Positions 6,931 to 8,249 of a stretch of 8,249 nucleotides of DNA are shown here, in pieces (within the stretch, counting starts at the first letter, position 1; every line of letters starts with the position of its first letter). Made by a program: the position numbers and the translations under genes. The DNA comes from 2-01-FULL-49-17 sp964553025. Its GTDB lineage: Bacteria; Patescibacteriota; Minisyncoccia; 2-02-FULL-40-12; GWA2-44-9. The notes beneath the pieces are model-generated. The model saw nothing but the letters and a program-made list of their open reading frames with translations. It ran no database searches and was not told where the DNA came from. Location: positions 1-8,249 of the forward strand of contig CAZKJF010000004.1 in the NCBI GenBank assembly GCA_964553025.1, read 5' to 3'.

Positions 6931-6943
6931 ACTTCTTCGAGAT

Positions 6944-7298
6944 TGCAGGCGCAGGTGGAGATGGTACGATTTCATTGTTGCCTGCATTGGCGGACGGGGC
7001 GGTAGAATCATTGTTTCGGGCCGCTTCATGCTCCATCCGCCATCCTTTTGTTCTTTATAACAAGTTTGCTGTGAGAAGCGCGATTGGTTTTGCTTCGAAA
7101 GTGGTTATGCTTCTTCATGGCAATCCGGCGCGGGGTGCGAATGGCGTCCTGGCACGAACCAGGAAATGCACCCCGCGCCGGAATCTTTTCGATTTTGTGG
7201 CGGCGACTGCGAAGATGCTGCGCTGACTGACTATGCCGCCGCAAAACTGCCAGAGCGAAGATGTCGTTGGTTCGACGGCACGTATCTGCTCTCGGCAG
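6944..7298 (+). ncRNA. Structured RNA block C: six guide-like stem-loops, diverged copy of block A
   Basis: C1: stem TGCAGGC/GCCTGCA (6944-6950/6980-6986), loop 6951-6979. C2: stem 6989-7000/7030-7041 (one C-A mismatch, one G-U), loop 7001-7029. C2x: stem 7073-7079/7109-7115, loop 7080-7108; in block A this member has only an 11-nt loop. C3: 14-bp stem 7125-7138/7168-7181, loop 7139-7167. C4: stem 7193-7204/7235-7246, loop 7205-7234 (30 nt). C5: stem 7247-7256/7288-7298 with C7293 bulged, loop 7257-7287 (31 nt). Between C2 and C2x the 11-mer CAAGTTTGCTG (7061-7071) is identical in block A (5191-5201). The C3 outer stem is almost identical to A3, whereas the variable halves of the loops differ throughout. 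Confidence 0.8.
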
Positions 7299-7300
7299 GT

Positions 7301-7340
7301 ACCCCCTTGGCGCGCAACACGCGCCAAGGGGGTTGTTTTT
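7301..7340 (+). terminator. Rho-independent terminator ending the array transcript
   Basis: A 14-bp stem, arms 7301-7314 and 7320-7333, with loop CAACA, followed by a T-rich tract ending in TTTTT (7333-7340). It is the third version of the GC punctuating hairpin, with a G-C pair of the other two replaced by T-A (T7308-A7326), a compensating change. It is the only one of the three with a U-run. Confidence 0.9.
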
Positions 7341-7361
7341 TATTCAAACCCGTGCTATCAT
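7333..7361 (+). promoter_or_regulatory. Candidate rpsT promoter overlapping the terminator tail
   Basis: TTGTTT (7333-7338), a 17-nt spacer and TATCAT (7356-7361, 5 of 6) with an extended -10 TG at 7353-7354. Initiation near 7368 would leave about six bases before the ATG at 7374, consistent with the lack of a Shine-Dalgarno site. Confidence 0.5.
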
Positions 7362-7373
7362 ATCTCTACTGAA

Positions 7374-7637
7374 ATGCCGATTACGAAATCAGCCAAAAAA
7401 GCACTCCGACAGTCCAAAACGCGCCGCACGCGCAATTTAGCTCGCATAAATGACTATAAAGGCGCCATTAAGCAATTCCGCAAGACGCTGGCTGCCGGCG
7501 ACGCCAAAGCCGCCGCGGCTCTCATCGCCAAAGTCTACCAGACCGTAGATAAGGCCGCCAAACAAGGCGTTATCAAACCCAACAAGGCCTCCCGATTGAA
7601 GTCTTCAATCATGCATGCGGTAACCAAGAAGGCCTAA
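7374..7637 (+). CDS. rpsT: 30S ribosomal protein S20
   Basis: 87 aa, the usual S20 length. It binds 16S rRNA in the bottom of the small-subunit body. The protein is basic and helical: MPITKSAKKALRQSKTRRTRN at the N-terminus, then LARINDYKGAIKQFRKTL, and the conserved end KGVIKPNKASRLKS-like region (QGVIKPNKASRLKSSIMHAV). The frame is open upstream to 7233, but ATG 7374 is chosen because S20 begins MxxxKSAKK and because the upstream part overlaps the array RNA and terminator. Lysine codons mix AAA and AAG, unlike the preceding locus. Confidence 0.95.
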   Translation: MPITKSAKKALRQSKTRRTRNLARINDYKGAIKQFRKTLAAGDAKAAAALIAKVYQTVDKAAKQGVIKPNKASRLKSSIMHAVTKKA

Positions 7638-7658
7638 CTCCGTATATACCCGCATCCC

Positions 7659-7691
7659 AACCTAACACCCGCCTTTGGCGGGTGTTAGGTT
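7659..7691 (+). terminator. Terminator after rpsT, between convergent genes
   Basis: A perfect 15-bp stem, arms 7659-7673 and 7677-7691, with a TTT loop, followed by ATTCTTTT. It starts 21 bases after the rpsT stop and covers the stop codon of the convergent FtsW-like gene, so it may serve both strands, though the U-run is better on the plus strand. Confidence 0.85.
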
Positions 7692-8249
7692 ATTCTTTTG
7701 CAACATTCAGCGCTATCCCCAGGGCCGCCAGAAGGGTCATGATGGCCGTGCCGCCATAGCTGATAAAGGGCAGCGGAATGCCCGTCAGCGGCGCCAGACC
7801 GGAAATCGCGGCAATATTCACAAAGGCCTGGGACATGATCCAAATATTTACCCCGCTTACATAGAGCCGGCCGAAAGAGTCACGGGTAGTGATTGCGATC
7901 CGCGAGAGCATAAAGCCAAGCGTCACAAATAAGAGCAGCGTGAAAATGCCGCCGGCCAGCCCCAGTTCCTCGACAATAATGGCAAAAATGGAATCGCCGA
8001 TCGGCTCGGGCAGGAAGCCGAGCTTTTGGGTGCTGTTGCCGTAGCCGACACCGAAGAGTCCACCCGAGCCGATCGCGATGGCCGCTTGGTTGACCTGATA
8101 TGAACTCCCCCGCGGATCACGCTGGGGGTCCAGGAACGTCTTGAGGCGGTCGTGCCCGTACGGCTCGACCGCCCCCAACACCCCGCGCCCCAGCAGACCG
8201 ATCCCCCCGACGATTCCAAGCGGTTTCCAGCTCACGCCCGCCCCCAAAT
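7690..8249 (-). CDS. ftsW: FtsW/RodA/SpoVE family protein, C-terminal half, 5' part cut by window edge
   Basis: About 186 codons are visible, ending at the stop 7692-7690; the gene runs off the right edge with no internal reason to start here (the TTG at 8247 is not a credible start). SEDS proteins are polytopic membrane glycosyltransferases that polymerise lipid II at the septum (FtsW) or side wall (RodA). Diagnostic segments in the visible part are RLKTFLDPQRDPRGSSYQ, then IAIGSGGLFGVGYGNSTQKL, LPEPIGDSIFAIIVEELG and the C-terminal GLAPLTGIPLPFISYGG. Hydrophobic helices surround these loops. The LPEP-D-IFA-EELG signature and early C-terminus favour FtsW/SpoVE over RodA. It fits the cell-wall genes at the left of the window. 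Confidence 0.9.
   Translation of the reverse strand, partial: LGAGVSWKPLGIVGGIGLLGRGVLGAVEPYGHDRLKTFLDPQRDPRGSSYQVNQAAIAIGSGGLFGVGYGNSTQKLGFLPEPIGDSIFAIIVEELGLAGGIFTLLLFVTLGFMLSRIAITTRDSFGRLYVSGVNIWIMSQAFVNIAAISGLAPLTGIPLPFISYGGTAIMTLLAALGIALNVAKE

Larger units (their letters stand above)
5048..7340 (+). mobile_element. IS110-like locus: transposase-family gene within a 14-member stem-loop array
   Basis: This span has its own promoter at 5048, left RNA block A, a leader with stem-loop B1, the IS110/Piv-like gene, stem-loop B2, right RNA block C and a terminator at 7301-7340. Codon style and base composition differ from uvrB and rpsT on either side; for example AAG replaces AAA for lysine. 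I see no terminal inverted repeats and no target duplication, which fits the IS110 family, whose members usually lack both. The limits given are those of the transcription unit, not proven element ends. It could instead be a resident, domesticated locus derived from such an element. Confidence 0.5.

Noticed and set aside
5082..7298. CRISPR array as an explanation for the regular units
   Set aside because: There are no identical direct repeats. The constant parts are stem pairings and loop anchors, not a fixed repeat sequence, and no cas genes are present.
7233..7373. N-terminal extension of the rpsT frame
   Set aside because: It overlaps C4, C5 and the terminator, and S20 proteins begin at the MPITKSAKK position.

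Overview
The window looks like a piece of a Patescibacteria (Candidate Phyla Radiation) chromosome. This is inferred from the compact gene set, the almost absent Shine-Dalgarno sites on the housekeeping genes, a shortened Mur ligase next to a FemAB-type peptidyltransferase, and gene starts that overlap by 1-4 bases. It has not been tested by phylogeny.

Layout. Positions 1-3018 form a leftward operon, in transcription order ruvA, a FemX/FemAB-like transferase, a MurE-like Mur ligase and a small single-pass membrane protein cut by the window edge. A 27-bp divergent gap separates ruvA from uvrB (3046-5040, rightward). Positions 7374-7637 hold rpsT (ribosomal protein S20). A hairpin terminator follows, and then the C-terminal half of a leftward FtsW/RodA-type gene runs off the right edge. 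Cell-wall synthesis and DNA repair are the themes of the conserved genes.

The unusual part is 5048-7340, between uvrB and rpsT. It holds one gene for an IS110/Piv-like transposase-family protein (410 aa) with its own good Shine-Dalgarno site and a different, GC-rich codon style. On both sides lie large structured non-coding blocks. By hand I can fold these into 14 successive stem-loops. Thirteen of them carry a loop of almost constant size (eleven of 29 nt, one of 30, one of 31) that obeys one rule: G at position 1, TG at 12-13, CG at 17-18 and T at the last position, in 13 of 13. Two stretches of about nine bases (3-11 and 20-28) differ in every loop. Stems change between the left and right blocks with compensating base changes. 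The blocks are punctuated by very GC-rich hairpins, begin at a TTGACA-17-TAATAT promoter and end in a classical terminator.

IS110-family recombinases are known to use a bridge RNA whose internal loops pair with donor and target DNA. My reading is that this locus is a relative or derivative of that system with an array of many two-armed guide-like loops instead of two. The protein seems to have lost several residues expected for catalysis. The repeat rule and pairings are read directly from the sequence; the guide function is inference.
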